From Talpa occidentalis (Eukaryota > Chordata > Mammalia > Eulipotyphla > Talpidae), in contig NW_023603184.1 in NCBI RefSeq assembly GCF_014898055.3, positions 112,706,615-112,770,614 on the forward strand: a stretch of 64,000 nt of DNA. The letters are read 5' to 3'. The stretch's first letter is position 1. The number at the start of each line of letters is the position of its first letter. The notes under the pieces are model-generated. The model did not search any database. It saw nothing but the letters and a program-made list of their open reading frames with translations, and was not told where the DNA came from. Both the position numbers and the translations under genes were made by a program. Below are positions 1-12,052 of the stretch, piece by piece.

Positions 1-2261
1 CAAGGAAAATGAATTTTCCAAATGTGCACTTTCTCTGACCCCTCTTCCTTCCAAGTGTTGGGACACTGGAGTTTGTACACCAATACTGAAATAGGGGAGT
101 TATGTTAAAAGTCATATTCAGTGATTTCATTTCTTAATGAATAACTTTCACTTATGCCATACCTTTTTATTTTCTTCTAGCTTTTTATAGTTCAAGACAA
201 ATTCCTCTTAGTAACAAAGTACTGAAAATTAGTGATACACATCTGTGTAAATATCTTCAAATATTTAAATGTGTATAGATTCAATTTGCATTAAGAAAAT
301 GCTCAAATGAACAATGATGTAAGAAAATAAATAAATGAATTTAACTATAGAAAAAGCATATAGTTAGTTCATGATGTATAAACTTCAAAAAATTGCATTT
401 GTCAGAATAGAGGAAATGAATAATAGTATCTTACTATTTTCTCTAGCCTTAAATTCAGTGAAATTTCTTTCAATATAGTAACCGTTTATTTGGTAGACTA
501 TGCCTTTTAATTCAATTTACTTTACCATGGAATCCCCCTACATCATTAGACATCACTGTATATATATATATATCTAGATCAAAGACAAGACTGAAAAAAA
601 ATTATACATGAGATAAAATAGGAAACATGGGTTTCTCATAGAATAAATCCATATGAAGTTGGAGGATTACAGCTGATAGTCAAAGAGAAAATGGAAAGCA
701 TATGATGCAAGCAATTTTTTGGTAAGTAACCTCATCTGTAAATTTTAATATTGAATTTCTTTTTTCAAAATGATAAGATCAAAAAAGACAATGCTTTTTA
801 AAAAGAATCTATATTATTAAATCCCATCAAACAATGCAGGTTTTACAAACTTGATTAAATTATTTCATAGTAGAATAGAAATTAATCCTTTCTTTAACAT
901 AAGGTCACTAAAGTGCTAATATCATGATCTAATTTTTATATCATTCATCCTGAGTTTTGATTATTAATCATTTTAAAGACTGTGAGTGTCAATAATTTTT
1001 TAAATAAAAACTGTAAATGCAATATAGCCAACATCCCTGTGACCTAAACAAATGTTTTAGTTCTAAGCCAAAATAGGGTGTTAAGGAAGCAGGGTGTGGT
1101 GCTACCTTATTAAACAAATCATATAAAATCCCATCTATACCTGTACAACTACACCTGATAACTACTTTTATTTTACTGGAACTAAGGTCTACTGACACAA
1201 CAGAAATCGTCTTCTAGGCCTTTCTTTTTTATATTGTTAATTCCCATTTGTAGTCAGTTTCCTATATTTAAGCTCTTCTATGCTATTAAAGGTAAAGATG
1301 TATTTATGAAAGCCCTACACATTTATGAACACTATCTGAAACCAAATCTTGTTTTCTTATTCTCATCAATGCCAGAGTCCAAGTGAGGAATAGAATGCAA
1401 TATATTTAATGCCTATCTCAATGTAACTGGCTACTGGTAACTAACTCTTGTATAGGAGTAAAACTTCTAGAGACATCAATCATGTACCAATGTTATGAAA
1501 AGGACTGACAGCCATCCACCCCAGTCCTAACTGGATATTACTGTGGAGTTAATCTCACTTATTCCCTGATAATGTTCTCTCCTCTCGTTGCAGTTTATTT
1601 TTAATTCCTCATTAGCCTCTCGATATCACTCCAGTGTACTGTAGAAAAATCATGTTTCCCAGGCTACATTGTATAATTTGATCAGAAACAAACCCATACC
1701 TGTCATACCAGGAAACAAATGATACTCCCAAACCACAAACAACCAATACAACTTTTAAAGTCTACTCTATTATAAATATGCTCTCTCTCAAACTCACAAA
1801 AGCAACACTGATAAGACCTATTTTTCTTGCCTCACCTTTACACAGTCATCACATATATGTCCATATATTGACAATCTTAACACTAATATTCCCTCTATAA
1901 AATTTGGTTTTATATTTGATATCATAGAAAACTTAGATTGTATGGGAACATACATATCTTTTTTGTGTTATTTTTATGAGGACTAATGTGCTATTTAATA
2001 ATTATCTAGATCTCTCTCATGTCACTTTATTCACTTATAAAATACAGGCAAAGGCATTAAACCCAGTCTCCTTTATAACAAAATCCTTTGTATAAAATCC
2101 ATTGCTGTCAAATTATGTTAACTCTTCACTGCTATTTATAAATTGCATACTAATTTTATATTTCCTTTCTTCCTATCTAAAATATTTTATCAATTATAGG
2201 GAAAACTAAAGTACAGAAATAAGAGAAATGATACAATTTAAAGTAGTTTTGCTATTAAGAG
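1..2261. other. Unannotated AT-rich DNA
   Basis: No exon, RNA gene or confidently named repeat was recognised here. A short TA dinucleotide run lies near 559-574. Frames on either strand are short and show no family motif. Possibly intergenic or deep intronic sequence; very old repeats could be present below what the eye can detect. Confidence 0.6.
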
Positions 2262-2271
2262 TTCAAATTAA

Positions 2272-2561
2272 GGCCTCCCCGGTGGCGCAATGGTTGAGTG
2301 CTGGGTTGCAAAGCTGCCCGCAGCCTCTGAAGCGCCGGTTCAATCCCTGGCTGCTCCCGGCCACGGGAGGAGGGTCCCACATGGCGCACAGACCTCTCCT
2401 GCCATCCACTGCTCCCCTCAGCAGTGTACTTCGTCAGTCTGCCTGCTCTGCTCTCCCCTCTGGCTCTGATGAATTCTCTCACCCTCCGGCACTTCTGACT
2501 GTACCCAGTGCTTGTATAAATAAATAAATAAATCTTTAAAAAACAAACAAATAAATAAGCA
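2272..2561 (+). mobile_element. tRNA-derived SINE, young lineage
   Basis: Full-length SINE that starts GGCCTCCCCGGTGGCGCAATGG, so the Pol III A-box is intact apart from one change. The B-box reads GGTTCAATCCC, and the CAGCAGTGTACTTCGTCAG core and AATAAATAAATAAATC tail follow. It is flanked by a perfect 10-bp target-site duplication, TTCAAATTAA (2262-2271 and 2562-2571), which shows L1-style retroposition. The tail carries an extra AAACAAACAAATAAATAAG segment. Open frames on both strands here are only SINE translations. The family is probably the Rhin-1-like SINE of rhinolophoid bats, recalled rather than checked. Confidence 0.92.
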
Positions 2562-2592
2562 TTCAAATTAAAATTTTAAGTAGAAATCGGTA

Positions 2593-2836
2593 TTTTTTAA
2601 AAGCTTTATTTATTTATGCATACAAGAAAGGGGGTATAGGCCAGAGGTTCTGGGAGGGGTGAAAAGATTCACAGAGACAGAGTGGGGAGCAGAACAGGCA
2701 GACTGACTGAAATATACTGCTGAGGGGAGCAGAGGGCAAGACAGGAGAGGCCTGTGGTGCCATGTGGGTTAGCTCTCTGCCTGGGGATCAAACATAGGCC
2801 TCAGCAGTGACAGTGCTGAGCCACCAGGGAGGCCCC
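2593..2836 (-). mobile_element. tRNA-derived SINE, older lineage, antisense
   Basis: Reverse-oriented SINE. It begins with the complement of the A-rich tail (TTTTTTAAAAGCTTTATTTATTTATGC) and ends at the complement of the head (CCACCAGGGAGGCCCC). The body has the older lineage's GGGGAGCAGAACAGGCAGACTG block and an eroded tRNA-related region, including CAGCAGTGACAGTGCTGAG. No convincing target-site duplication was found, which fits an older, decayed copy. It lies about 20 bp beyond the SINE at 2272 and in the opposite orientation. Confidence 0.88.
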
Positions 2837-3576
2837 AGAAAAATAAATTTTACTTATTTTTAATTAAATTACTTTTACTGAGCAACACTGTCATTACTCT
2901 ACACTCCATGTTCAAAGCGTGTCTCTGCTCTGTGCATTGTCTGTGCAATCTGTGATGATCTTTGATATCATGAAGTATTCCATTTTTGCCCCAAATCATG
3001 GGACTCTCGGGTATATAGTGTTGCTCCCATTAACTCTTAGATGTACCTTTAGGGAGTAAAGCAAGGATGTTCCTCTCCAACCATCTTGGGGATGCCCTCT
3101 CTTACTCATGATCTTTAAATCTTTTTGTCAGAAGATTAAATTCTTTTAAGAAAATGCATTCCTTTACTCACTGCATCATAGGTAGGCTGCTCTCATTCCC
3201 TGCCATTGGTAAGTCACCTAGACAGGGAAGATCATTGTGACTGGGAACCCACTAGTAACTACAGCTATCATTGCTGCCTCTTGACTACAGGAAAAAATGA
3301 TTGGTTGGTGAGATTAAGCAGCAAGACTGTAAGTAAGGTCCATTAAAGATTTTCTTAGACCAAATATGGGAGAAAGCACAAAGAGCTACTGGATTTTTGG
3401 GAACAGGACAGAAGCAATAGATACAGCAGTTTGAACCTTGTCTTTATCACATAGCAAAATATCTCACAGAAAAGTGGGAAAAATTCTCAACCTATTGCTT
3501 TCTTTTCATTTATTGAAAAGCAATTTTAATTAAATTAAGTTTCTAAATATAGTATCTTGCTGTTATTACTGAGACC
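2837..3576. other. Unannotated DNA
   Basis: No gene or named repeat was recognised. Composition is slightly less AT-rich around 2890-3110 than in its surroundings. That segment could be an unrecognised ancient element, but no diagnostic motif was seen. Confidence 0.5.
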
Positions 3577-3590
3577 CATCCAGAATTTTT

Positions 3591-3845
3591 TTTTTTTTTA
3601 AAGATTTATTTATTTATTTATACAAGCACTGGGTGAGAGAATTCACCAGAGCCAGATCAGGGAACAGAACAGGCAGAGTGACGAAATATACTGCTGAGGG
3701 GAGCAGCTGGCAGCAAGAGAGGTCTGCGCGCCATGTGGGACCCTTGCCCGGCGGCCAGGGATTGGACCCGCGCTGCAGAGGCTGCAGAGGCTGCGGGCAG
3801 CTTTGCAACGGAGTGCTCAACCACTGCGCCATCATGGGAGGTCCC
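3591..3845 (-). mobile_element. tRNA-derived SINE, young lineage, antisense
   Basis: Antisense SINE flanked by a perfect 14-bp duplication, CATCCAGAATTTTT (3577-3590 and 3846-3859). The tail complement (TTTAAAGATTTATTTATTTATTTATACAAGCACTGGGT), the CTGCTGAGGGGAGCAGC core and a head ending CATCATGGGAGGTCCC are clear. The tRNA-related part contains a small internal tandem duplication, GCTGCAGAG repeated, that most other copies lack. Both-strand reading frames here are translations of the SINE. Confidence 0.93.
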
Positions 3846-3859
3846 CATCCAGAATTTTT

Positions 3860-5227
3860 GACAATATTCTCACTAGCTAACGTGAACTGTATTGTTCAAA
3901 CCTTATTTAATGAGAAATTCTTTCAATTTTTTTCAAGATCTCATTAAATCTACAATTGGTCTACTTATTAATGAATTGATTTTGCCCCAATGTCATGTCC
4001 ATATATTTTCTTTAATATATATTTAACAAGAGTTGCCCCATGTCACTGGAAGGAAATAAAAGTTAATTTAAAATCTCCATTGTTTAAATATTATTTATTT
4101 CCCCAGAAAATTATTTCCTTCTATGTGGACATTCATTCTGCCCCCATTCCTTTAATTGCCCCTTGGCATAAACTACCTGCTTCTTCACTCTGCATGTCTC
4201 TGAAACACATGCAACGTTTCATTGTGCTCAATCCTGGATTTTAAGACTTTGACTTTTAAATCATAAATGCTGAACAAATCTAACTATTCACTTTCTGGGT
4301 CTCATAATAAAATTGTTGAATGCTTTGAATAAAATCACCCAGATGGCTGTAGTGACACCGCATGAAATACACTGTGAGAAATTTCATCTGGTGCTTAAAC
4401 AATGTCCAGAAATCCTTTACTATTATTCCACGCAAGCATTTTATAATGTTCATAATAGTCATTTAAATATTTTTTTTCTCTAAAAGCTTCTGAAAAACCC
4501 AATACATCACACTGTTTTTAGAAAAATGATGTTGTCTTTTACTTCAGAGAGAAAAAAAATCATCAGATGTTTCTTAAAATATTGTGATATCAAATCTGAA
4601 AAAATATATATAACTGCATTTGTAACACAGACACACATATATGTGCTTAATTATATATATATATTATGTGTATATACATTTACATATATGCATATATTTT
4701 TTGTATACTCTGTTATTTCTTTCTTCCTTTCATAAACAAAATTCTATCACATTCTAAGGGCTGATCTTCTGATTCTAACTTCTACTTCTTTCCCAAGAAA
4801 ATTTCATTATCAATTATCTTTTATCTCATATCTATCTTTAACTCCTCCCTCTCATATTAAATTTTAAATATGGTTAAGTTTATTTCCTTACAAGACATTT
4901 TTTTCTATCCTCTTTCCCTTCATTTACTGCCTCCTCCCTCTCCTCTTCACAGCTTAATGGCCTGTGTGAGTTGTTTACACACATCCAAAACAAGTGTGGC
5001 ATTTGTTTGATTCAGATAACAAATACGATGATACAGGATCAACATCTTACCCAATAATGTAAGATCTCGTCCAAATCATTAATATATTGAAACTGTTGTT
5101 ATCTTTTCTTTCTTTCCTTTTCTTTTACATTTTATAAGGACAGGTTTATTAAGAAAAAGAGAAAGGATAAAAGAGAGACACCTGCATAGTTACACTGAGA
5201 GGAAAGCTGCCTGCTAGCATTTTCTTT
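3860..5227. other. Unannotated AT-rich DNA with short simple repeats
   Basis: No gene was recognised. It contains TA/CA-rich microsatellite-like sequence at about 4605-4700 and a pyrimidine-rich CTTT run at about 5102-5130. The remainder is unique as far as can be judged by eye. Confidence 0.5.
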
Positions 5228-5950
5228 AAAGCATACAATTATCTTAAAATTTCTTGTCAGATGTATGATATACAAATATCATCTCCCATTCATAGAGTGT
5301 CTTTTCCTTTTGATGCAAGTTTTGTTCACTGTGGAGAAACCTTTCAGTCTGACATAGTCCCATTTGTTAATTTTTGCTTTTCTCTTCCTAATTGGAGCTG
5401 AATGTACAAATATAGCTCTAAGGATGATGTCAAAGAATACATTGTCTATATTTTCTTCTATGTGTTTCATAGTTTCAGGTCTGACATGCAAGTCTTGAAT
5501 ACTTCTGGAATTAATTTTTATGTATATTGTTACCTAGTGATTCACTTTCATTCTTTTGCATGTGTCTGCACAGCTTTCCCAACACAGTATATTGAAGGGA
5601 CTTTTCTTGCTCTACTGTAAGCTCCTGATTCTTGTCATAAATTAGTGATGCATATGTATTTGGTTTTATTTCTGGACTCTCAAATCTTTTCCAGTCATCT
5701 GTGTGTCTGTTTAATATCAAGCAGTATTAATTACTATTGCTTTGTCATACAGTTTGAAGTCAAGGAATGTAATACCTTCATTTTGGGACCTTTTTCTCAA
5801 GTGTATTTTTGCTGTTTGGGGTTTTTGCATTTGCGAATAAATTTCATGATTTTTTTTTCCATTTCTGTGAAGAATGCTCTTGGAATTTTTGATAGAAATG
5901 GTACTGATTCTATATGTTGCTTTAGGAAATATAGCCACTTTAAGAGTCTA
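5228..5950 (-). mobile_element. L1 LINE, ORF2 C-terminal fragment, antisense
   Basis: Read on the minus strand this is the distal part of L1 ORF2, downstream of the reverse transcriptase core. The minus-strand frames contain MAIFPKATYR near 5938-5909 and KINKWDYVRLKG near 5377-5342; both match the well-known L1 ORF2 C-terminal region in order. Several stop codons and frame changes break the reading, so it is a non-coding relic. It is truncated at both ends with no 3' UTR or poly(A), which fits an old fragment. Confidence 0.85.
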
Positions 5951-6579
5951 ATATATAAAATTCAGAAGGAAATCATATATCTCCATAGTTATAAACTAAT
6001 AACCCAATTTAAAAATTAGTCTAGAATATAAACACTTCCCCAAATAAGTAATAAAAATGCCTATGAAAGTCATAAACATTGATATACAATGTTATACAAT
6101 TGATATACATTGATATACAATGTCATAAACATTGATATACATAAATTGATATACAATTTATATAATGATAAATTCTGAGAATACATTAGGTAATACAGAA
6201 AAATAATCAGTAAAAACATACAAAATAAAAAAATCACAAATCAAAAATTTCACCTAATTGACATAAACTGCATCTTGAAGCTCAAAGGGCTCTATTTCAC
6301 AATCTTTTAAAAAGCATTCAAAACATTTACCGAGTTATATTGAGCTATAGAGAAATCATCATGGATTTAAGACAACTGAAATCACTCAGAGTGTATTTTT
6401 CAAATGCAACGGAATTAGGATTAAGGTAATTAATAACAAGAAAATCACCTATCTGTTATTATTTTAGAATTACATTTCTAAATTAATCCAAATTTTATAA
6501 AAATGATTAAAGTTGAATTAGAATATATTTTAAATAGGAAAATTATAAAATATCTTTACATATGTAATGTAAAAATCAC
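5951..6579. other. AT-rich DNA with a clustered ATTGATATACAA repeat
   Basis: No gene was seen. At 6071-6160 the motif AACATTGATATACAA recurs about five times with variable spacing, in the manner of a degenerate tandem duplication. The rest of the interval is unassigned and may be decayed L1 sequence. Confidence 0.5.
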
Positions 6580-7865
6580 TATTTAGAAGGCACTATACAG
6601 ACATAAATACATTAAAAAGAATAAAAAGTATATATAAATTATGCTCCCCATCTAGGGAAACTAGAAAAAGAAAAATCAAACCAAAACAGAGGAATGAAAA
6701 TAATATAGACAATAGTAAAATTTAATGAAAGAGAAAACCAATGGAATGGAAAATAAAGCAAAACCAAATCTGGTTTTTAACCAATGTATAAAATTATTGG
6801 AACTCTGTACAAACTGATCAATAAAAAGAGAAAGTAAAATTCAGATAGCAAGATGGCCTTGTAAGCCAACTGACCATCCCAACAGCTGCCAACAGTTTGT
6901 CAAAATACAATACTCATTTATGATAAGAACTACTAACAGAATAGGATTTCAGAAATCGTACTTATCTAATAAAGAATATCCACAAAAATTCTATCATAAA
7001 TATCATGTAAAATATTATGACATGAAAATCCTTTTCACTGGGATTGAAAAGGAATAAAAGGACCCAGTCTTATTATAATGTATCAGGTGACAAAGCCAGT
7101 GCAATAAGAATTTTTTTAAAAAATCAAATCATAAAGATAGAAAATGTAAAAACATTTTTTGCAGACGAGAAGATTACATAACATTTTTTAAAGACATAAT
7201 ATATTCAATTAATAAGGTATTTTGGCAGGGTTCTAAAACCAGTAACTATATACAGAAATCAACTATATTTTTGTATACTAGGAAGAAATGGTAAATGAAC
7301 TTTAAAAAGACATAAAATTCCTTTGAGCAAATCTCAAAACTGTTACATATTTGTACATTGAAAACTATATAAAAGTATTGAGAGTAATTAAATTAAGGAA
7401 AAATATTTATCACTAAGACATGTAATTTAGACATGGTAGTATTTCTCAAACTAATCTGTATATTTGCAGCAATACTAAAAAAAAAAAAAAAAAAAAAACA
7501 CAAAAACCCTAGCATTATTTTTCAGAAATTAAAGGTCATTTTAGAAATTCAAATCCATAGGTTGACTATTCAAGTCAAAATAGCATAGGAATAACAAAGT
7601 TGGGGGCATATTTTATATATATATATAATAAACAATATATAAAATATATTATCTTTAATATAAAATATATATTATATTATATATATATCAAGACCTATTT
7701 TAAAAAACAACAATTAATAAGGGGTAATATTGATTGTATGAATGGAAATCTAATAAACCAATGGAGTAGGAGATAAAGTGCAGAAAGAGACCCTCATATG
7801 TTGTGCCTCCTATGACAGCAATGACACTCAGTCTAGTAAGGAAGAGATGGCATGTTCAATAAAAG
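6580..7865 (+). mobile_element. Old L1 LINE, ORF2 segments, sense
   Basis: Degenerate sense L1 ORF2. It contains a GAAACTAGAAAAAGAAAAATC segment (about 6657) and an AAACCAAATCTGGTTTTT block. Further on is the post-RT stretch with CTATATACAGAAATCAACTATATTTTTGTATAC at about 7240-7278. It ends with the AGAAAGAGACCCTCATATG block near 7781. The copy is interrupted by a poly(A) run (about 7479-7498) and an AT simple repeat (about 7612-7690). All frames are broken. The matching L1 3' end resumes at about 8395, after an inserted MLT1-like LTR. Confidence 0.75.
7612..7690. repeat. AT-rich simple repeat
   Basis: Imperfect TA repeat (TATATATATATATA with A-rich interruptions) inside the old L1. Probably local slippage expansion. 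Confidence 0.8.
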
Positions 7866-7869
7866 CATT

Positions 7870-8335
7870 TTTTTGCAGTACTCCCCATTGAATTTATGTT
7901 TTCCCAGGCTTGAATTTGGACAGGACCTGTGATCTGCTTCACCAATCGAATGTAATAGATCTAGATCTCAACAGATTTTGAAACTTGCATCAGGTGGAAG
8001 TGTTCTGGTAGTGAAGTATTATGAGACTGCTATATAAAAGCCAGTCATGCTTACTGGTACAAAAAAGCCACATAAAGGAGAATAGAAAAATCTTAAATGA
8101 GAGTCAGCACAACTGCCACATATATCAGGGAGAACATCTGGGACCTTCCTATTAGTTGAATGATTCAGCATGAACAAGCTCAGTGGTAACTAGTCAAAAA
8201 GCTCCAAGGTAATCCACAAAATTTGAATAATAAGAAATGACAGAATATATATGTTTTGTAGAATTGATTATAAGATTACATACATATATTTTGCAGTGAT
8301 TTATATTGCAGCAATAGATACCATATATAATTAGT
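7870..8335 (+). mobile_element. MLT1-like LTR of an ancient MaLR/ERVL element
   Basis: Recalled hallmarks of MLT1 LTRs appear in order. These are a GACCTGTGATCTGCTTCACCAATCGAATGT block (about 7924), then a TGAGAGTCAGCACAACTGCCA-type segment (about 8098), and an end with GCAGCAATAGATACC (about 8310). It is strongly diverged and has no clear flanking duplication. It separates two parts of the same sense L1 copy, so it most likely inserted into that L1. It is a non-coding relic of an old endogenous retroelement. Confidence 0.7.
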
Positions 8336-8394
8336 AACAAGAGGAATACAAATAAAAAATATAATGCAATATAAGCACACAAAAGCAGAATGAT

Positions 8395-8970
8395 TAAGAA
8401 ATGGAAAATAACAAGTGTTGGCTGACAGGTGTGTATATTGTTTCAATCACTTTGGAAATGTTCTCAGTACCTACTGAAACTATCCACATGTGTCCCTGTC
8501 AATGATTCATTGCACCCTTAGGTCCACACATACCAAAAAAAACAAAAGTGCACACAAACATTGACCAAAACATATGTGCTATAAACATATTTAATTAATA
8601 TCAACACATTTCATAACAGTCAACAATTGTAAACAACCTAATTTCTGAGACAATACAGTTACTTTGACCTATTAATGCAATTAGTATAGTACTAAAAATA
8701 TAAAAGGCTACACCTACCCAACAGAACAAATGATCAATACAATGTTATTTAAAGAAGCCAGCCACAAAAGATTACATGTTGCATGATACCATTCTCAGAA
8801 GAAAAACAACATTAATATATGCTATTAGGATTGAGAATAATGAGTAACCTTGGGGGTATTATAGTTGGGAAATGGGCATAAGGGAGAATTCTAGGTTACA
8901 GATATTTTGTTGTTTCTAGATATGGTCATTTAGTAAATGTGGTTTTAACTGACACTTTCCTAATGACTAA
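8395..8970 (+). mobile_element. Old L1 LINE 3' end, sense
   Basis: Continues the L1 broken at 7865. It contains AACAAGTGTTGGCTGACAGG (about 8410), ACTTTGGAAATGTTCTCAGTACC and AAGAAGCCAGCCACAAAAG (about 8753). These are landmarks of the L1M-class ORF2 end and 3' UTR. The match fades by about 8970 without a recognisable poly(A) tail. Non-coding. Confidence 0.75.
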
Positions 8971-10189
8971 TGAACTTAAGCTTTTTCTGCTATAATCTCT
9001 TTAGGTCTGCTGAAAACCCAAGTCTATATTTTAGTGGTTTATTTGGCTTGCTATTATTAATATTTTAGTAATAGTTTTTAAATTTCAAAATGAATCAATA
9101 TTTTTATTACAATCTAAATTAATATTTTATGAGAGCTATAATACCAATTATTTAAACTTATATTAAAATTTGCGGTGGAAAGTGTATTTATTTCATTTAG
9201 CAATTATATTAAGAAAATCATTCCAAACTGTTAAGATACATGTCTATATATTCCACTCTTACTATTTACTTTTATTACATATTGAGTATTGTTTTTCTAC
9301 AACAGGAATTATTGTTTCCCCAATCCTGAATTTTTTTTTAAATTTCCTTTTATAATATTTTAAAAGATAATATATAAGGTATTGCTGCAAAAATTGTCTG
9401 ATATATTAGTTTAATTTATTAAGCTAGATATTATTTTAGCAACAAACTAAGCTTACAAATTTCAGATATCTTAACCTAGCCTGTGTCTAAAATGTATTTA
9501 TGATGCAAGGAGTGATATAATTTTGCAACATATTCAATTATTAATTACCATGCTTTCACAATTTTTTCATTATTAGAAACTATGTTTCATAAGTTACTGT
9601 TCTCTTCTGGAAGAACTGAGTAATTGAGGTTGAAATTAGAAACATGTGGGTTCTTAACATGATATGTAATATGAAGGTTTTAAACAATCCTTTTCAGGCC
9701 AAATTTCTGTCATAACAAAAGCATGTGGTGTTTTTCTTATTTTCACTCATAAATTAAACCTAACTGAGGACATGCTTTATATATAATGAAACAATATACT
9801 AAAGAATACCCAAGATATAATCTACTTATGTAAGTGATTACACCTCAAAGACCAGAATGCATAATTATTTAAAGACCATCAATATGAGTCATATGCATTG
9901 TGCAACTTTTTGGGAATATTTTTGAAAACCATTGGCTTGCTTGTGAGAATTTATTACTGAAATATCTTTAATGAAGAATCAATTTAGCAAAATTATTAAC
10001 ATTAGTAGTGAAATTGCTCGCTGTATCGCCATTAGGGAATACCAGTAGCTATTGTGAGAAATTTATGCTTCCTATATAAGACATCTTAGTAGAAATAAGT
10101 CTGAAATAAATTTCAAATCAAGTAATAGCTATTTTAGCTTATTTGAATTCTAGGCAAAGTAATGGACATTCTTTTTTAAATTAATACAT
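8971..10189. other. Unannotated AT-rich DNA
   Basis: No gene was recognised. The stretch about 9840-10090 looks less repeat-like and keeps two CpGs in an AT-rich setting (GCTCGCTGTATCGCC at about 10015), so it could be a conserved non-coding element. No family was assigned. Confidence 0.45.
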
Positions 10190-11430
10190 ATGTTGAGCTA
10201 GTAACAAAGAGATACCTGGAAAATCACAACAATACTTGAAAATTAAATAACAACTTATCAGTAACACACAAATCAAAACAAAAAAATCTCATGAGAAATT
10301 AATATATATTTGGGCAGAGAAAAAAATCCAAAAATTTGTGGGTTGTGTATAGGGAATTATTAAAGGAAAATTGTATTATCAATGAATGCACATAAAAAAG
10401 AAGAAAGGTAAAATTTAAAAAAAGCTTTGCTTCTAGTATAGAAGAGAAAATTTTATCCAAAATGAGAAGAATAACAACAAAATAGAGCAGAGTTCAATAA
10501 AAGTCAAAATGAAAAAATCAAAAACTGTTTTTTTTGGGAAGGGCAATAACATTTTAAACTTGAAGACAGACAAAAGTAAAAAAGGGAAAACAGACGTTAT
10601 TGTATTACCATCACAAATGAAAGAGAAGTCACCACTACTGATCTCTAGAACTTTAAAAGGATGATAGTGAGATTATGAAAAACTCCACGTCACACAATTA
10701 AAAAACAAAATAAACCAATTTATGGAAAGACATAATCTACCAAAATTTATACAGGAAAAAATAGGTAATCAAAATAGAACTATATTTATTAACAAAATTA
10801 AATAAACGAGTTTTCCAAAAGAGAAAGCACCAGGTCTAGATGGGCTCACTGATAAATTTTACTAACATTTTAAAAAGAAATGATACCAATTCTCTATATT
10901 TCTTCTAGAAATAGCAAAGGAAACTCTACCTAGCTCATTTTATGATATGTAAGATCAAAACCAGTAAAGATATTATAGAAAAGGAAAACTATAGACCATA
11001 ATCTATCAATAACGTCAATGCAAAAAAGCCTCAACTAAATACTAACAAATAGGATCCAACAATGTGCAAAAATAATCATACATCACATTCATTTGGGATT
11101 TATTCCAGGTATACAAGGATGAATCAATATTCCAAAATCAATAAATATATTTCACCACTTTTATCAGGGTAAAGGAGAAAAGTTATATGATATTGCAATA
11201 TCAAATAGATACCAAAAAAGGCAATTTACAATACCCAACTCCCACTCCTGACCAAAAAAAAAACAAACAAAACAAAACACAAAAACAGACTCAGTAAATT
11301 AGAAACACAGGGAAACTTTCACAACTTAGTAAACACTATCTACAAGATACCTACAGTTCAGCTCATATTTAATAGTTAGAAACTTAAAATCCTCCCTCTA
11401 AGAATTGCACAAAGCTAGACTATTCCCTTC
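10190..11430 (+). mobile_element. L1 LINE ORF2 relic, endonuclease-RT linker and RT region, sense
   Basis: Sense L1 ORF2. The frame around 10821-10862 reads KAPGLDGLTDKFY, the conserved start of the L1 reverse transcriptase domain. It is followed by recognisable segments for the GFIPG(Y/M)QG-type RT motif (about 11094-11120). Upstream is the AAAGAAGAAAGG and AATAGAGCAGAG linker region. Frameshifts and stops are frequent, so it encodes nothing functional. The same copy continues after two SINE insertions, at 12053. Confidence 0.85.
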
Positions 11431-11445
11431 AAAATTCCTATTAAA

Positions 11446-11710
11446 GGGCCTCCCTGGGGGTGCAAGGGGTTAAGCACCGCACTATGAAGCAGTCTGCAGC
11501 CTCTGCAGCACAAGCTCAATCCCCGACCTATCAGGGAGCAACCCACATGGTGCAGCAGACCTTTCCTGTCATGCCCGCTGCTCCCCTCAGCAGTGTATTT
11601 CAGTCAGTCTGCCTGTTCTGTTCCCCACTCTGTCTCTGGTGAATCCTCTCACCCCCTGCAGATCTGGACTGTACCCCAGCTCTTGTATGCATAAATAAAG
11701 AAATCTTTAA
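11446..11710 (+). mobile_element. tRNA-derived SINE, older lineage
   Basis: Full-length older-lineage SINE with head GGGCCTCCCTGGGGGTGCAAGG, GCACCGCACTATGAAGCAG, TTGTATGCATAAATAAAG tail and the CAGCAGTGTATTTCAGTCAG core. It is flanked by a perfect 15-bp duplication, AAAATTCCTATTAAA (11431-11445 and 11711-11725). It inserted into L1 ORF2. The next SINE, at 11740, inserted only about 14 bp past the end of this one, into this element's downstream flank. Confidence 0.93.
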
Positions 11711-11739
11711 AAAATTCCTATTAAATGTCATACTGGAAG

Positions 11740-12035
11740 GGCCTCCCCGGTGGCGTAGTGGTTGAGCGCTGGGCTGCTGCGAAGCTGTCCGCAGCCTCTG
11801 CAGCACGGGTTCAATCCCCGGCTGCTCCCGGCCACTGGAAGAGGGTCCCACGTGGCGCGCAGACCTCTCCTGCCGCCCGCTGCTCCCCTCAGCAGTGTAC
11901 TTCGTCAGTCTGCCTGCTCTGCTCTCCCCTCTGGCTCTGGTGAATTCTCTCACCCTCCCGCGTTTCTGACTGTACCCAGTGCTTGTATAAATAAATAAAT
12001 AAATATTTCTTAAATAAATAAATAAATAGATAAAT
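11740..12035 (+). mobile_element. tRNA-derived SINE, young lineage
   Basis: Young-lineage SINE. It starts GGCCTCCCCGGTGGCGTAGTGG, has B-box GGTTCAATCCC and core CAGCAGTGTACTTCGTCAG. It ends with an unusually long mixed AAATAAATAAAT/ATAGATAAATAAAT tail (about 11985-12035). The flanking duplication AAATGTCATACTGGAAG is perfect at 17 bp (11723-11739 and 12036-12052). Its 5' duplication overlaps the last three bases (AAA, 11723-11725) of the older SINE's 3' duplication, so it inserted later. The tail expansion suggests microsatellite growth from the SINE tail. Confidence 0.94.
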
Positions 12036-12052
12036 AAATGTCATACTGGAAG

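Noticed and set aside
2272..2350. tRNA gene in the SINE heads
   Set aside because: A- and B-box motifs are present, but the sequence between and after them does not give a tRNA cloverleaf or a 3' acceptor stem. It is a tRNA-derived SINE head.
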